From: Burkholderiales bacterium GJ-E10
GTDB lineage: Bacteria; Pseudomonadota; Gammaproteobacteria; Burkholderiales; Burkholderiaceae_F
DNA: 64,000 bases
Assembly (NCBI GenBank): GCA_000828975.1
Contig: AP014683.1
Coordinates: 2,003,700 to 2,067,699, forward strand
Direction of reading: 5' to 3'
Below are positions 8,674-18,541 of the stretch, in pieces. Position 1 is the stretch's first letter. Every line of letters begins with the position of its first letter. The position numbers were made by a program, and so were the translations under genes. The notes beneath the pieces were generated by a model. That model did no database searches. It had not been told where the DNA came from and saw only the letters and a program-made list of their open reading frames with translations.

Positions 8674-10233
8674 ATGATGGACACCATGGATTCTCGAAAT
8701 CGACACGTACGGGAAGTCACCGCTGCCCCGGGGGCATCGCTCCCTGCCGCGGATCCCTGTGTGATCGTGATTTTCGGCGCAAGCGGGGACCTTACCCGTC
8801 GGAAGCTTATCCCAGCGCTGTTTCATTTGGCGTGCGAGGGATGCCTGGCGCCGTCGTTCCGGATTCTCGGCGTCGGGCTCCCCGAGATGAACGACGAATC
8901 CTTCCGCGCGCATCTAAGGGAAGCTGTATTCCAGTCATCGGAAGCGGCGCATTGTACCGAGTCGGAGTGGATTTCCTTCTCGCAGCACATCTCGTTTCTA
9001 GGGGGCGACTTCGGATCGCCCGAAACAATGGGGCGCCTTGCGAACGCGCTGCATGCCCTGCCGGTGGAAAATCGCCTTTTCTATCTCGCCACCGCGCCAA
9101 GCGCCGTTCCGGGGATCGCGCAGGGCCTCGCCGACGTTGGCTTAAATCGGCAGGTTCGAAGCTGGTCGCGCGTCGTCGTGGAGAAGCCGTTTGGCCGCGA
9201 TCTGGGCTCGGCGCGGAGACTCAACGCGACCTTGGCACAGCACTTCGAGGAAGAGCAGATCTACCGGATCGACCACTATCTCGGAAAAGAAACCGTGCAG
9301 AACATCCTGTTCTTCCGGTTCGGCAATGCGTTGTTCGAACCCGTGTGGAACCGCAATCATGTTGAATATGTGGAAATCACTGCGGCGGAAACCTTGGGAG
9401 TGGGACACCGATCGGCGTATTACCAGGAAGCCGGGGCGTTGCGGGACATGATTGCCAATCACATGCTCCAACTGCTTGCGCTGACCGCGATGGAAGCGCC
9501 GGCATCGTTCGATGCCGACGCGGTGCGCGGGCGGAAAATCGACGTGTGGAAGAGCATACGGCCCATGAATCCGGACGAAGTCCGGGAACGGGCGGTGCGC
9601 GCCCAATATCAGGCGGGCGCAATCGACGGAGCGCCGGTGCCGGGATGGCTGAAGGAGCCGGGGGTACCCCACGTCACGCATGCAGAAACCTACGTGGCGC
9701 TCGAGCTGCAAATCGACAATTGGCGGTGGGCGGGTGTTCCGTTTTACCTTAGGACCGGAAAGCGGCTCGCGCGGCAGATTACGGAGATTGCGGTGCATTT
9801 CCGGCATCCGCCCCTCAGCCTTTTTGCCGGGGCAGGCCAACAACGTCCCAACGTCATCTCGCTTCGCATCCAACCAGATGAGGGAATCAGCCTTGCGTTC
9901 GGTGCGAAACCACCGGGTCCCGAACGCAAGGCGGTGTCGGTATCCATGGATTTCTGCTACAAGTCCGCATTCGGCGCCAATCCGCCTTCCGCATACGCGG
10001 TGCTGCTCCTTGATGCGATGCGTGGCGACGCGAGCTTGTTCACTCGTCGCGATGGTGTGGAGGCGCAGTGGCGCATCGTCACGCCCATCGAGGAGGCGTG
10101 GGCGTCGGTGAATGAAACCCTGCCGGGATACGCCGCCGGCAGCGAGGGGCCGATCGAAGCCGATGCGCTCCTTGCGCGCAACGGCCATTCGTGGCGACCC
10201 CTCGCCGGGAACCTCGGAGCCTGCCATGACTGA
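8674..10233 (+). CDS. zwf: Glucose-6-phosphate 1-dehydrogenase
   Basis: A 519-residue enzyme oxidising glucose 6-phosphate to 6-phosphogluconolactone with NAD(P)+. The nucleotide-binding loop [13 protein letters not shown] is at residues ~31-43. The catalytic-site motif [13 protein letters not shown] and the [11 protein letters not shown] stretch are intact, and the C-terminal substrate domain is full length. Two further in-frame ATG codons occur within the first five codons, so the exact start may be 8674, 8677 or 8686. Its last eight bases overlap glk, so the two form a transcription and translation unit directing glucose into the pentose phosphate or Entner-Doudoroff route. Confidence 0.95.
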   Translation: MMDTMDSRNRHVREVTAAPGASLPAADPCVIVIFGASGDLTRRKLIPALFHLACEGCLAPSFRILGVGLPEMNDESFRAHLREAVFQSSEAAHCTESEWISFSQHISFLGGDFGSPETMGRLANALHALPVENRLFYLATAPSAVPGIAQGLADVGLNRQVRSWSRVVVEKPFGRDLGSARRLNATLAQHFEEEQIYRIDHYLGKETVQNILFFRFGNALFEPVWNRNHVEYVEITAAETLGVGHRSAYYQEAGALRDMIANHMLQLLALTAMEAPASFDADAVRGRKIDVWKSIRPMNPDEVRERAVRAQYQAGAIDGAPVPGWLKEPGVPHVTHAETYVALELQIDNWRWAGVPFYLRTGKRLARQITEIAVHFRHPPLSLFAGAGQQRPNVISLRIQPDEGISLAFGAKPPGPERKAVSVSMDFCYKSAFGANPPSAYAVLLLDAMRGDASLFTRRDGVEAQWRIVTPIEEAWASVNETLPGYAAGSEGPIEADALLARNGHSWRPLAGNLGACHD

Positions 10234-11221
10234 ACCGTACGTTCTCGCGGGCGACATCGGCGGTACCAAGAGCGCCTTGGCGTTTTTTCAAGGGTGTGCG
10301 GACGCGCCCAGGATGGTCGCGGAGCGTATCTATCTCAACCGCGAGTTCGCGAACCTCACCGATGTCATACGGCGGTTCACCGCGGATACCGGTTTGTCCG
10401 CGTCGAACGCGTGCCTCGGCGTTGCCGGAACCAAGGTTCAAGGTACGATCCGATTTCCCAATCTGGATTGGCGTATCCACGAAGAAGAAATGCGGGGCCG
10501 GCTTGGGTTGACTGCCCTTCGGTTTCTCAATGACCTGGAGGCGAACGCCATCGGCGTCTCGGTACTGGCGCCAGAACAGTTCTTCCCCTTGAATTGGGGA
10601 AGCGCAAGCGCTCAGGGCGCACGGGCGATGATCTCTGCAGGTACGGGCTTGGGAATGGCGATGATTCTTCCCGGACACGATGGTGGCCGCGTCCTGGCTT
10701 CGGAGGGAGGGCACGCCGACTTCGCGCCTCGCAACGAAGCGGAAATCGCCTTGCTGCGTTTCCTCGCAAGACGCCATGACCGGGTCAGCGTGGAACGGGT
10801 TGTTTCCGGTCCGGGTTTGGTAAACATCTATGAATTTCTCGTCCAAACCGGAACGCAGGAACTCGGACCGATTGCCCACCGGATTTCGCATGCTGCTGAC
10901 AAGGCTGCCGCCATCGCCGATGCGGCGCTGCGCGATGAATCCGCAATTTGCATCCGCGCTGTGGAATTGTTTCTTTCTGCGTATGGCGCAGCAGCAGGAA
11001 ATCTGGCACTCACTGCACTCGCGACGGGCGGCGTTTACCTTGGAGGCGGCATCGCTCCGAAATTGGTGGCGAGTTTGCCGACCAGCGGGTTTCTGCAATC
11101 GTTTGCCGCCAAAGGCCGGTATTCCGACTTGCTGGCCGACATTCCCGTAAATGTGGTGCTGGAACCCAAAACGGCACTGCTCGGGGCGGCCAAGGTGGCA
11201 CTCGAGATGCGCGTCGCGTGA
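10226..11221 (+). CDS. glk: Glucokinase
   Basis: A 331-residue ATP-dependent glucokinase of the ROK-less bacterial type. The phosphate loop [15 protein letters not shown] opens the protein. [11 protein letters not shown] and [12 protein letters not shown] are family segments, and [14 protein letters not shown] is the usual glucose-binding block. The start codon lies inside the end of zwf (eight-base overlap), indicating translational coupling. It makes the glucose 6-phosphate that Zwf oxidises. The upstream GH63-like glucosidase is a plausible source of free glucose. The gene ends against a convergent broken dehalogenase gene. Confidence 0.92.
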   Translation: MTEPYVLAGDIGGTKSALAFFQGCADAPRMVAERIYLNREFANLTDVIRRFTADTGLSASNACLGVAGTKVQGTIRFPNLDWRIHEEEMRGRLGLTALRFLNDLEANAIGVSVLAPEQFFPLNWGSASAQGARAMISAGTGLGMAMILPGHDGGRVLASEGGHADFAPRNEAEIALLRFLARRHDRVSVERVVSGPGLVNIYEFLVQTGTQELGPIAHRISHAADKAAAIADAALRDESAICIRAVELFLSAYGAAAGNLALTALATGGVYLGGGIAPKLVASLPTSGFLQSFAAKGRYSDLLADIPVNVVLEPKTALLGAAKVALEMRVA

Positions 11222-11229
11222 GTCATTCC

Positions 11230-11915
11230 CTACCCGTCCGAAAGGAATGGGGGTAGTTGTAGGATTTCGCCCAGGGCGAAGATGGTGTGTTCCGGCGCTT
11301 CCGGGAGGAATTCCGGCGCTTGTCCGCTGCGATTACACCAAACCGCCCGCATGCCGTACGCAGATGCCGACCAGGCATCCCAACCGTTGGACGACTGAAA
11401 GCTGATTTGTCGCGCGGAAACCCGCAACGCACGCTCGGCGAGGCCATATACGGCTGGATGCGGTTTGTACACCTGCACCGCGTCCGCGGACAGGACGGCA
11501 TCGAACATCCCATCCAATCCGTTGCAGCGAACCGCCGAATACAGCCACTCGGCCGTTCCGTTGGAAAGAATCGCCGTACGCACGTCGCGGCGCGAAGCGC
11601 TTCGATCGTCGAGCGAACCTCCGGATAGGCGCACGGCGTCCGGTACGCCTGCAGCAGTTGCTCGCGTAGTCCCGGATCCTCACGTCGCAGGCAAGCAAGG
11701 GCGTGGTCCAGCGCATCGGCAGTCACATGCGCGAAATCGACGAAACGGCCCTGCAAGCTGCGCAACCACATGTACTGCAATTGTTTCTCGCGCCAGATCG
11801 TCGCCAGGCGAAGCGCGTCAGTTCCCAGGGATTCCGAGCATTTCCGGACCGGTGAGCTTACGTCGAACAGGGTTCCATAGGCATCGAACACGTATGCGCG
11901 GATACCCAACTTCAT
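11230..11915 (-). pseudogene. Frameshifted HAD-family (S)-2-haloacid dehalogenase-like gene
   Basis: The first frame starts at ATG 11915 (GGAGG upstream) with the HAD motif I YVFDAYGTLFDV and continues to EVRSTIEALRAA. The following sequence continues the family only in another frame: VRTAILSNGTAEWL (motif II), then AVQVYKPHPAVYGLAERAL (motif III lysine), QSSNGWDAWSASAYGMRAVW (motif IV) and the C-terminus. A single missing base near 11590-11600 explains the switch. Haloacid dehalogenases hydrolyse 2-haloalkanoates, though many relatives act on other substrates. As read, the product would lose its catalytic second half. A sequencing error could give the same picture. Confidence 0.8.
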
Positions 11916-12088
11916 TCGGATTCCTCCAGGAATGGAGCGGGAAAGCCACCATGGCGCCCGTTGGCGCAAGTGTACGACTTCCCCCAGGATCGTCGTAACA
12001 AAACGTCGGCTCCGCCGACGAATGGCCTGTCGCGACAATCGGACGCTGCACTCCGTGTTGTACCGACCAATCCAATGAATGGATACCC

Positions 12089-12922
12089 ATGAAGAAATGG
12101 TTTATCGCCGTGTGGGCGTACACACTTCTGACGGCCTTTTCGAATGCCGCGCATGCCGAAGTATTCGACCCCTCGATTTGGGACGGGTTGCTCAAGCGCC
12201 ATGTCGTCGTTCTGGGCGGCGGCGAGGCTAGCCGTGTCGACTATGCCGGGATGGCTGCGGACCGGTCCAAACTGCAAACCTTCCTGCGGGAGACCTCCTC
12301 CATATCCCAGGCGAAATTCGATACCTGGTCGCGGAACGCGCAGCTTGCTTTCCTGATCAACGTATACAACGCGTGGACGGTCGAACTGATTCTTACGAAA
12401 TACCCCGACCTGAAGTCGATCAAGGATCTCGGCGGATGGCTCCAGACACCTTGGCAGAAGACGTTCATTCCCCTGCTCGGAGAAACCCGATCGCTGGACG
12501 ACATCGAGCATGGGTTGATTCGCGGTTCCGGCCGATATGACGACCCCCGGGTACATTTCGCGGTCAACTGTGCCAGCGTCGGCTGTCCAGCCCTGCGCGC
12601 CGAGGCATACACCCCGGGACGGCTCGACACACAGCTCGACGACCAGACCCGCAAGTTCCTGTCGGATCGGAGCCGCAATCGAATTGACGGCGATGCCATC
12701 GAGGTATCACCGATCTTCAAGTGGTACCGCGAGGACTTCGAGAAAGGCTGGCACGGGTGGAACAGCCTGTCCGAGTTTCTCGAACAGTACGGATCGTCGC
12801 TTGGCATGACGCCTGCGCAGGAAAATGCGCTCCGGTATGGGGATATGTCGATCGGGTTTATGGACTACGACTGGTCGCTGAATGATACGCACGGCGTCTT
12901 TGGTGCGATATGGAATCCGTAG
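12089..12922 (+). CDS. DUF547 domain protein, exported
   Basis: A 277-residue protein with a signal peptide (MKKWFIAVWAYTLLTAFSNA, cleavage near AHA) and a DUF547 domain. The family hallmarks are NVYNAWTVELIL, the central HGLIRGSG and VHFAVNCASVGCPALRAEAY with its conserved cysteines, then SPIFKWYREDF. DUF547 has no established biochemical function. The Cys/His-rich core has been compared with enzyme folds, but nothing here settles that. It stands alone between a broken dehalogenase gene on the other strand and an AhpD-like gene. Confidence 0.8.
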   Translation: MKKWFIAVWAYTLLTAFSNAAHAEVFDPSIWDGLLKRHVVVLGGGEASRVDYAGMAADRSKLQTFLRETSSISQAKFDTWSRNAQLAFLINVYNAWTVELILTKYPDLKSIKDLGGWLQTPWQKTFIPLLGETRSLDDIEHGLIRGSGRYDDPRVHFAVNCASVGCPALRAEAYTPGRLDTQLDDQTRKFLSDRSRNRIDGDAIEVSPIFKWYREDFEKGWHGWNSLSEFLEQYGSSLGMTPAQENALRYGDMSIGFMDYDWSLNDTHGVFGAIWNP

Positions 12923-13257
12923 TCGCCGGGTATGCGCGCAAATGCTGATCAAGGTCTTGCGCGCAGCCGTCCTGTCCCGGTCGTCGCGGTACGGCCGTTT
13001 CGGAAACAAGGAAGCGGCTTTGCACATTGCGGTCGAGCGCAACGTCGACCGGCAGATCCCGGAAATCGAAAATGGCGTTCCGCAGCCGCTCCCTGCGGCG
13101 GGCCCTGGAGCATTTCTACGGGATCGCCCAGAAAATCCCTTTTTCGGTTATGGAATATCCGATCCATACCATGTTTTCGACCCGCGAACCCGGTTCGCGC
13201 GTTCAATCCGGCGTCTTTTTTGAAATCAAGCGGACGCCTTTCTCTGGAGGAAAAGCG
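12923..13257. other. 335-base stretch without recognisable gene
   Basis: Several short open frames cross this stretch, including one in frame with the AhpD-like gene from 13027, but none has family character or a convincing ribosome binding site. A GGAGG at 13246-13250 belongs to the downstream gene. I see no terminator or repeat of note. It may hold the promoter of the downstream gene or decayed coding sequence. Confidence 0.4.
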
Positions 13258-13827
13258 ATGACGATGATCGCCAAACTGGATCTTGCTCCCCTCACGGTAG
13301 GCACGGCCAGAGGGGCCGCACGGTCCATGCTGGAGACGGCTCGGAGCCGTCTTGGGTTCGTGCCCAACATGTACGCAAACATGGCCCATTCCCCAGGGCT
13401 GCTTGCTACGTATCTGGCCGGGTACGAGACATTCCGCTCCGACAGCGGATTTACCCCGACCGAGCAGGAGGTGGTGTTCTTGACCATCAGCCGTTTCCAC
13501 GGATGCACGTACTGCGTTGCCGCCCATAGCATGATCGCGGACAAGATGTCCGGGGTGCCCGCCGACGTCCTGACAGCGATTCGTGGAGGGGGGGAGATTC
13601 CGGACGCCAAGCTTCGCGCCTTGTCGGAGTTCACTCGGATCCTCGTGGAAAGCCGCGGCGCGCCGTCCCCCGCGCAGCTTTCCTCGTTCAGGGCGGCGGG
13701 ATACGGCGAGCGGCAGGTTCTGGAGATCGTGCTCGCAATCGCGGTGAAAGTCCTCAGCAACTACACCAACCATCTGTTCCATACCGAAACCGATCCGGCA
13801 TTTGCGGCGTATGCATGGCCAGCATAA
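13258..13827 (+). CDS. AhpD/carboxymuconolactone decarboxylase-like peroxidase
   Basis: A 189-residue protein of the AhpD-like superfamily. The redox motif FHGCTYCVAAHSMIAD carries the CxxC pair and the downstream histidine typical of alkylhydroperoxidase-like members; carboxymuconolactone decarboxylases lack this pair. The preceding LGFVPNMYANMAHSPGLLATY is the usual uncharacterised peroxidase-related segment. ATG at 13258 has GGAGG eight bases upstream. The likely role is thiol-dependent peroxide reduction in the cytoplasm. The electron donor is unknown. An ORF extending upstream in frame is not supported by similarity. Confidence 0.8.
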   Translation: MTMIAKLDLAPLTVGTARGAARSMLETARSRLGFVPNMYANMAHSPGLLATYLAGYETFRSDSGFTPTEQEVVFLTISRFHGCTYCVAAHSMIADKMSGVPADVLTAIRGGGEIPDAKLRALSEFTRILVESRGAPSPAQLSSFRAAGYGERQVLEIVLAIAVKVLSNYTNHLFHTETDPAFAAYAWPA

Positions 13828-13976
13828 TCCATTGGCTGCAGGGGGCCGGGTGGCATTCGCGCGATTCGACCCCCATCTCGTTCTTCCTGGGGCCCATGCA
13901 GGATCGTTCCGTAACAACTGCAGGTGCCCGTGCGACCAACGTTCGAGACTTCCCGTAGCTATTTGCGAAACGCCGC

Positions 13977-14777
13977 ATGAATCGACTGTTGATCACATTC
14001 GGAACACGCCTTGCCACCTACCTGAGTGCGCCGCGGCACGTTCACGGCACCGGGGCGGCGCCTCCGATCGAACAATTGCAGCAGACGCTGCAACCCGGCG
14101 ACGTCCTGCTGATCGAAGGGAACTCCCGCATTTCCACGGCGGTCAAGTATCTGACCCAGTCGACATGGTCGCATGCGGCTTTGTATGTCGGATCAGCACC
14201 CTTCGGTGGAAATCCTGCCGGACCGTGTTTTGTGGAAGCAGATCTTGTCGACGGCGTGCGCAGCGTCGGGTTCGAAGAGTTCGCCGGGCTTCCGGTCCGG
14301 GTGTGCCGTCCGGTGGGCCTCACGGAAACCGAGCGCAGTCAGGTTGCAGAATATGCGATCGCACGAATCGGGCACCGGTACGATCTTCGCAATGTCGTTG
14401 ATCTCGTGCGGTATCTCTTCCCGACACCGCCGGTCCCGCTGCAATTCCGGCGGCGGATTCTCGCGTTGGGCAGCGGGGATCCGACGCGCGCGATTTGCTC
14501 CACCCTCATCGCGCAGGCATTTCAATCGATCCGCTATCCGGTATTGCCGATCGTATCCTTGCGTCCCTCCATCTCGCCCGATTGCCCGGGGTGCGTGGAG
14601 GAGATTCTCCGCGTTCGGCACCACAGCCTGTTTACCCCGCGGGATTTCGATGTCTCTCCGTATTTCGAGATCGTGAAACCGGGGCTCTCGGAGAACTTCG
14701 ACTTCCGGGTTTTACGGTGGGAGGACGGCACGGCACCGAGTACAAGCGTCGAGTTAATGGATGCCGTTCAAACATGA
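13977..14777 (+). CDS. YiiX/YebB-like permuted NlpC/P60 cysteine hydrolase
   Basis: A 266-residue protein resembling permuted papain-fold (YiiX-like) hydrolases. LQPGDVLLIEG, then STWSHAALYVG supplies the histidine, CFVEADL an acidic residue, and ARAICSTLIAQAFQSI the nucleophilic cysteine, in the permuted order. Such enzymes act on peptidoglycan peptides or on lipid or amide bonds; the substrate is not evident. It overlaps mlaA by four bases (ATGA), so it is co-translated with an outer-membrane lipid-asymmetry factor. This suggests an envelope role. Confidence 0.7.
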   Translation: MNRLLITFGTRLATYLSAPRHVHGTGAAPPIEQLQQTLQPGDVLLIEGNSRISTAVKYLTQSTWSHAALYVGSAPFGGNPAGPCFVEADLVDGVRSVGFEEFAGLPVRVCRPVGLTETERSQVAEYAIARIGHRYDLRNVVDLVRYLFPTPPVPLQFRRRILALGSGDPTRAICSTLIAQAFQSIRYPVLPIVSLRPSISPDCPGCVEEILRVRHHSLFTPRDFDVSPYFEIVKPGLSENFDFRVLRWEDGTAPSTSVELMDAVQT

Positions 14778-15565
14778 CACGACGTCTCCTGCCTGGAACG
14801 GCACGCCGTATGGCAATCGCCGCCACATCGCTTGGCGCCGTGCTGGCGGTTGGGGGTTGCGCCACCGTCCCGCAAGACGCGGGCAAGAATCCCGCGGATC
14901 CGTACGAGCGATTCAACCGGCAGGTGTATGCATTCAATGACGTCTTTGATCGTTATGTCGGGAAGCCAGTTGCCAAAGGGTACACCGACGTGACTCCAAA
15001 GCCGGTGCGGACCTGCGTCGGAAACATCTTTTCCAACTTTGGCGAGATCGCCACGTTCGTCGACACCTCGCTCGAAGGCCGTCCGCACGACGCCGCCGTC
15101 TCGTTCGGTCGTCTGGTGCTGAACACGACCTTCGGCCTGGGCGGCTGTCTCGACCTGGGGCCACGGTTCGGTTTGTATCGCAACAAGCAGGATTTCGGCC
15201 TGACGATGGGCAACTGGGGAGTTCCGGCCGGTCCGTACATCGTACTGCCGCTCCTGGGACCGTCGACGGTGCGCGATACGGTCGGCATGGCGCCGGACCT
15301 CCTGCTGAGCCCGGTCAGCTACGTGTCACCGATGCGGGACGAGTACGCGCTCGGCGTCGCCTACTACGTCGATCGCCGCGCTGAATTGCTGGATGCGACG
15401 AACCTGCTGGAGCAGATCGCCCTGGATCCGTACGCGTTCACGCGCGACGGCTATCTGCAGATGCGGACCAATCTTGTCTACCATGGCAACCCGCCGCGCC
15501 CGAAGGACGACGAGGAGCCCGAAGATCCTGGTTCGGGCGGCCCGCAGGAATTGCAAAGCCACTGA
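14774..15565 (+). CDS. mlaA: MlaA outer-membrane lipoprotein (VacJ)
   Basis: MlaA sits in the outer membrane and removes mislocalised phospholipids from the outer leaflet, handing them to periplasmic MlaC. The 263-residue product has a lipoprotein signal ending LAVGGCATV, then the family block DPYERFNRQVYAFNDVFDRY, GNIFSNFGEIATFVDTSLEG and GNWGVPAGPYIVLPLLGPST. The ATG overlaps the stop of the preceding hydrolase gene. Fifteen bases downstream begins a strongly shortened MlaC, so the local pathway looks incomplete. MlaDEF is not in the window. Confidence 0.92.
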   Translation: MTRRLLPGTARRMAIAATSLGAVLAVGGCATVPQDAGKNPADPYERFNRQVYAFNDVFDRYVGKPVAKGYTDVTPKPVRTCVGNIFSNFGEIATFVDTSLEGRPHDAAVSFGRLVLNTTFGLGGCLDLGPRFGLYRNKQDFGLTMGNWGVPAGPYIVLPLLGPSTVRDTVGMAPDLLLSPVSYVSPMRDEYALGVAYYVDRRAELLDATNLLEQIALDPYAFTRDGYLQMRTNLVYHGNPPRPKDDEEPEDPGSGGPQELQSH

Positions 15566-15579
15566 ATGAGGGAGTCGGT

Positions 15580-15918
15580 ATGTCCTGGCGCCGTTTGATG
15601 CACGCCGCGGCGGTGAGCGCCGCGCTGGCCGTGGGCTTGGAGGTCGCGGATGTCGCGTGCGCGGCCCCCGAGTCGTTTGTCGTGGATCCCCCCACGCAGA
15701 TCATCTCGTCGACGTCCGCCAATCCTATTGATCTCGCCTACCTCCCCGGGAAGAGCGGCCGCGGCTGGCAGATCTACGATCTCAACATCATGGGGATCTG
15801 GCTGGTGCAGACCCACGAGAACGAGTTCAACGAGGTCATTGATCGGCGAGGGATCGACGGCCTGATCCGTATGCTGACCGAAAAGAACCGGCAACTGGCG
15901 GTGGGAAAGTCGTCCTGA
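15580..15918 (+). pseudogene. Internally deleted MlaC-like protein
   Basis: MlaC carries phospholipid between the two membranes and is normally ~200 residues. This frame gives 112: a signal peptide (MSWRRLMHAAAVSAALAVGL, cleavage near CAA), a short linker, then directly the C-terminal family segment GWQIYDLNIMGIWLVQTHEN followed by IDRRGIDGLIRMLTEKN. The roughly 100 residues that build most of the lipid pocket are missing, while frame and both ends are kept. An in-frame internal deletion is the simplest reading. The product might be exported but is unlikely to bind lipid. Confidence 0.7.
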
Positions 15919-15919
15919 C

Positions 15920-17323
15920 ATGCCGAGCATCGACGCGGAGGCCGTCAACAAGGTCCGTATTTCTCCTTCTGCCTTTGCGGTAGCCGTTATCGTGAGTGGC
16001 ACTGTTTTCTGCGGAGTCGCGAGCGCCGACACGATGATCGTCGGCTACCCGGAAAATACGAGTTCGACGACCGGCGTGACCAACATGGAATTGCGTCCGC
16101 GATATGCCATCGTGCAGCAGGAAGGCAAGGAGGAGGCGAAGGCGGGAACGGTGCGCGCGATGGTAGGCTACACGACGCCGCAGACGGACGACATTGGCGT
16201 CACGCTGGAACTGATCGGCGTGGGCGCGTTGAATTCCGCCGGCTACAACGTACCGGTCGAACCGCTACCATCCGGCAGCAACCCCGCGCACGCTACCATC
16301 CTCGATCCGGAGGCATTCAACGCCAACCAGGCGTACGTCTCCTATGACGGCATTTGGGGCACCCGCATCCTCGCCGGGCGACAGCTCATCGAACTTGACG
16401 ACCAGCGCTTCGTCGGAAACGTCGGATTTCGGCAGAACATGCAGACCTATGACGGCGTAAGCGTGGTCAACCGTGGCCTGCCGGACTTCAAGGTGATGGG
16501 CACCTACCTCTTCGGAGCCAAGAGTGTGCTCAATAACGAAGTGCGCATGAAGACTTTCCTTGCCGAGGCGAGCTGGACGCGGTATGGGGCGGTGCGCGTC
16601 AATGTGTTCGGCTATTGGTACGGCAATCGCGAAAACGCCTACGGAGCCGCGACGACGGGCAACGCCGCGATCATCCCCGGCGCGGCGCTGTGCGGGGCCG
16701 GCGCCAACAGCGCCAACAGCCTGGTCGATCCCCAGGCGTGCAACAGCGCGACGTATGGTGCCCGCGTGCACGGGAGCTTTCCGCTGACTGGCATTTGGCG
16801 GGGGAGCTATGCGGCGGAATATGCGCATCAAAGCGCGTGGGACGGCGGGTATGGCGCTCTTGGTAGCGGTTTCGATCACCTGAGCGTCACGGTACGCCGG
16901 GCCGATGTCTACGTTTCCGCGGATTCCATGCGGATGGGCGCCAATGCCAGCGGAACGTACGGCTTCCAGACGCCGATGGCGACAAAACACAACTTCATGG
17001 GCTGGGCTGAGATGTTCCTGACCACGCCCAAGGAGGGCCTGCGCAGCAATTACGTCACGCTCGGCGACAAGCGCCTGTGGGGGTTCGACATGTCGGTGCG
17101 CTACTACCGGTTCACCACCGATTACCAAGGCATGGGCCTCGGACATGAATGGGACTGGTCGATCGGCCACGCGCTGACTCGCAATACCCGTTTTGTGTTC
17201 CAAGTGGCGAAGTTCTCCGTTGACGCCGCCGGCGCTTCTTCGTACGCCGATCTACAGGCCGGCACGCCGGGCGGCCTGGAGAACACCACAGCAGCGTGGG
17301 GCATGTTGACCGCGGCATTTTGA
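15920..17323 (+). CDS. Outer-membrane porin-like protein 1
   Basis: A 467-residue exported beta-barrel protein. The signal peptide ends near GVASA, then MIVGYPENTSSTTGVTNMEL begins the mature part. Alternating hydrophobic strands run to a C-terminal phenylalanine (LTAAF). The central part (LAGRQLIELDDQRFVGNVGF, MKTFLAEASWTRYG) resembles alginate-export/porin barrels. A close paralogue lies at 36390-37775, with the same length, the same cysteine-bearing loop (AALCGAGANSANS) and the same ending. It starts right after the mlaC remnant. The solute is unknown. Confidence 0.7.
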   Translation: MPSIDAEAVNKVRISPSAFAVAVIVSGTVFCGVASADTMIVGYPENTSSTTGVTNMELRPRYAIVQQEGKEEAKAGTVRAMVGYTTPQTDDIGVTLELIGVGALNSAGYNVPVEPLPSGSNPAHATILDPEAFNANQAYVSYDGIWGTRILAGRQLIELDDQRFVGNVGFRQNMQTYDGVSVVNRGLPDFKVMGTYLFGAKSVLNNEVRMKTFLAEASWTRYGAVRVNVFGYWYGNRENAYGAATTGNAAIIPGAALCGAGANSANSLVDPQACNSATYGARVHGSFPLTGIWRGSYAAEYAHQSAWDGGYGALGSGFDHLSVTVRRADVYVSADSMRMGANASGTYGFQTPMATKHNFMGWAEMFLTTPKEGLRSNYVTLGDKRLWGFDMSVRYYRFTTDYQGMGLGHEWDWSIGHALTRNTRFVFQVAKFSVDAAGASSYADLQAGTPGGLENTTAAWGMLTAAF

Positions 17324-17493
17324 CTGCTGCGCAATCAAGAGGGCGAGATGGAAATCAGGGTTTCCGTACTTCCCCCGCGATTTTTGTCGGTAGACCGGCG
17401 GACCGGTGCGCGGCTCGAAATGCGATACTTGATATACGGAATCGGACCACAAGTCACTCGGTGATTCCCGGCCGTCCTGGTGATCAGTAGCAG

Positions 17494-17715
17494 TCATTGC
17501 CGATCCTTAGCGACTTCATTTCTGGCTGCGCTATAGCTTGACACACAGTAGGGCACCACATAATTAATCATGACATGTACCCATGATATAGAGCCATCCC
17601 TAAGCATAAATCCATCAAGGTTGAGCAGATTCAAGATGCTACCGACCACCAATGAGACCTTGATGGCCGACTTGACGATCTGAGTTTTGATTAGCGCGCT
17701 CAAAAAGGAATTCAT
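17494..17715 (-). CDS. nrtS: NrtS-like small nitrate/nitrite transport protein
   Basis: A 73-residue membrane protein with two hydrophobic segments: VKSAIKVSLVVGSILNLLN and WVHVMINYVVPYCVSSYSA. The WxxxxxxYxVPYCVSSYSA ending is the recognisable part of the NrtS family, small proteins reported as nitrate/nitrite transporters. It stands alone between porin 1 and IS66 debris, far from the nitrate operon at 42.7-49.6 kb. The ribosome binding site is weak. A role in nitrate uptake is inferred from family only. Confidence 0.7.
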   Translation of the reverse strand: MNSFLSALIKTQIVKSAIKVSLVVGSILNLLNLDGFMLRDGSISWVHVMINYVVPYCVSSYSAARNEVAKDRQ

Positions 17716-17810
17716 GAACTGAATCGTTCCGGGATTTCGGAGACTCCTGCGCTTGGATCAGGACGGGGGGGCTATCCGCGAGAGTCCCCAATGTCCATTG
17801 ACAGCAGCAA

Positions 17811-18285
17811 TCCGGTAAAGTTCGCCGCGAATCAGGCCCCGATCGAACAGGGCATCGCGCAGCATGTTGATCAGCGGCACCACTTCGATGCCGAGGCGCA
17901 CCAACGTATCGGCCAGGGTATTGGCCGACATACCTCCGCCCTAGCGCTTGATGCTCTTGGCCAACCGAAACAGCGCCATGGTGTCGACGTACTTGGCCGT
18001 GACGATCCACACCAGAAATTCCTCAGTGAAAATCAAGCGCAGGATGATCCGGGGCGCCAGCGACGCCACCTTCAACCCATTGTCGCAGCACGGGCAGGCG
18101 TACTTGACCCGCTCGATGCGCAGCACCTTGTACTGGGCCGGGATGATGTGAACGCGCTCGCTCACCTCCACGCCGATCTCGCGCAGATCGGCTCCATCGT
18201 GCGGGCAAAAGCGCTCATTGGCCGGCAGCTCTTCGCGCTGTACGATGCGCTCGAGATTCGGGTTGAGCGCCCGGCGCGGTGCCGC
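17811..18285 (-). pseudogene. IS66 family TnpC fragment
   Basis: A piece of an IS66 transposase. LNPNLERIVQREELP, the zinc-binding part RFCPHDGADL, VHIIPAQYKVLRIERVKYAC, CPCCDNGLKVA and FTEEFLVWIVTAKYVDTMAL are followed by an in-frame stop at 17943-17941. In the same frame comes MSANTLADTLVRLGIEVVPL, ending near 17811. Neither the N-terminus nor the catalytic C-terminus is present. The fragment abuts the truncated HMA gene on its upstream side, so the element, or its remnant, probably caused that truncation. Confidence 0.85.
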
Positions 18286-18289
18286 TTAT

Positions 18290-18464
18290 GGGCCGGCACA
18301 TCCCTTCGCTTTTCCGGATCGGCCTGTCCGTGGACCACAGCGTCGCCAGGTGTCAGGGTGACATCGGCCTTTTCGACGCCCGGCACTTTCTTCAGTGCCT
18401 TCGTGACTGCGCGCACACAGTGTTCACAGGTCATGCCGGTGATCTTCAGCTTGGTTTCAATCAT
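18290..18464 (-). pseudogene. Truncated HMA-domain metallochaperone (CopZ-like)
   Basis: The first ~50 residues of a heavy-metal-associated domain protein: MIETKLKITGMTCEHCVRAV carries the MTCxxC metal-binding motif, followed by KALKKVPGVEKADVTL and the start of the third strand. At about 18295 the domain is cut and the frame runs into IS66 sequence. Such a protein would carry Cu(I) to or from the CopA ATPase encoded just upstream on the same strand. The last beta strand and helix are missing, so it is probably not functional. Confidence 0.7.
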
Positions 18465-18541
18465 GCTTTATCTTCTTGAAAATGCTCATGGTCTCCCTTC
18501 TCCCTCTGGGAGGAGGGGCGGGGGATGCAGGAGACGGGGGA

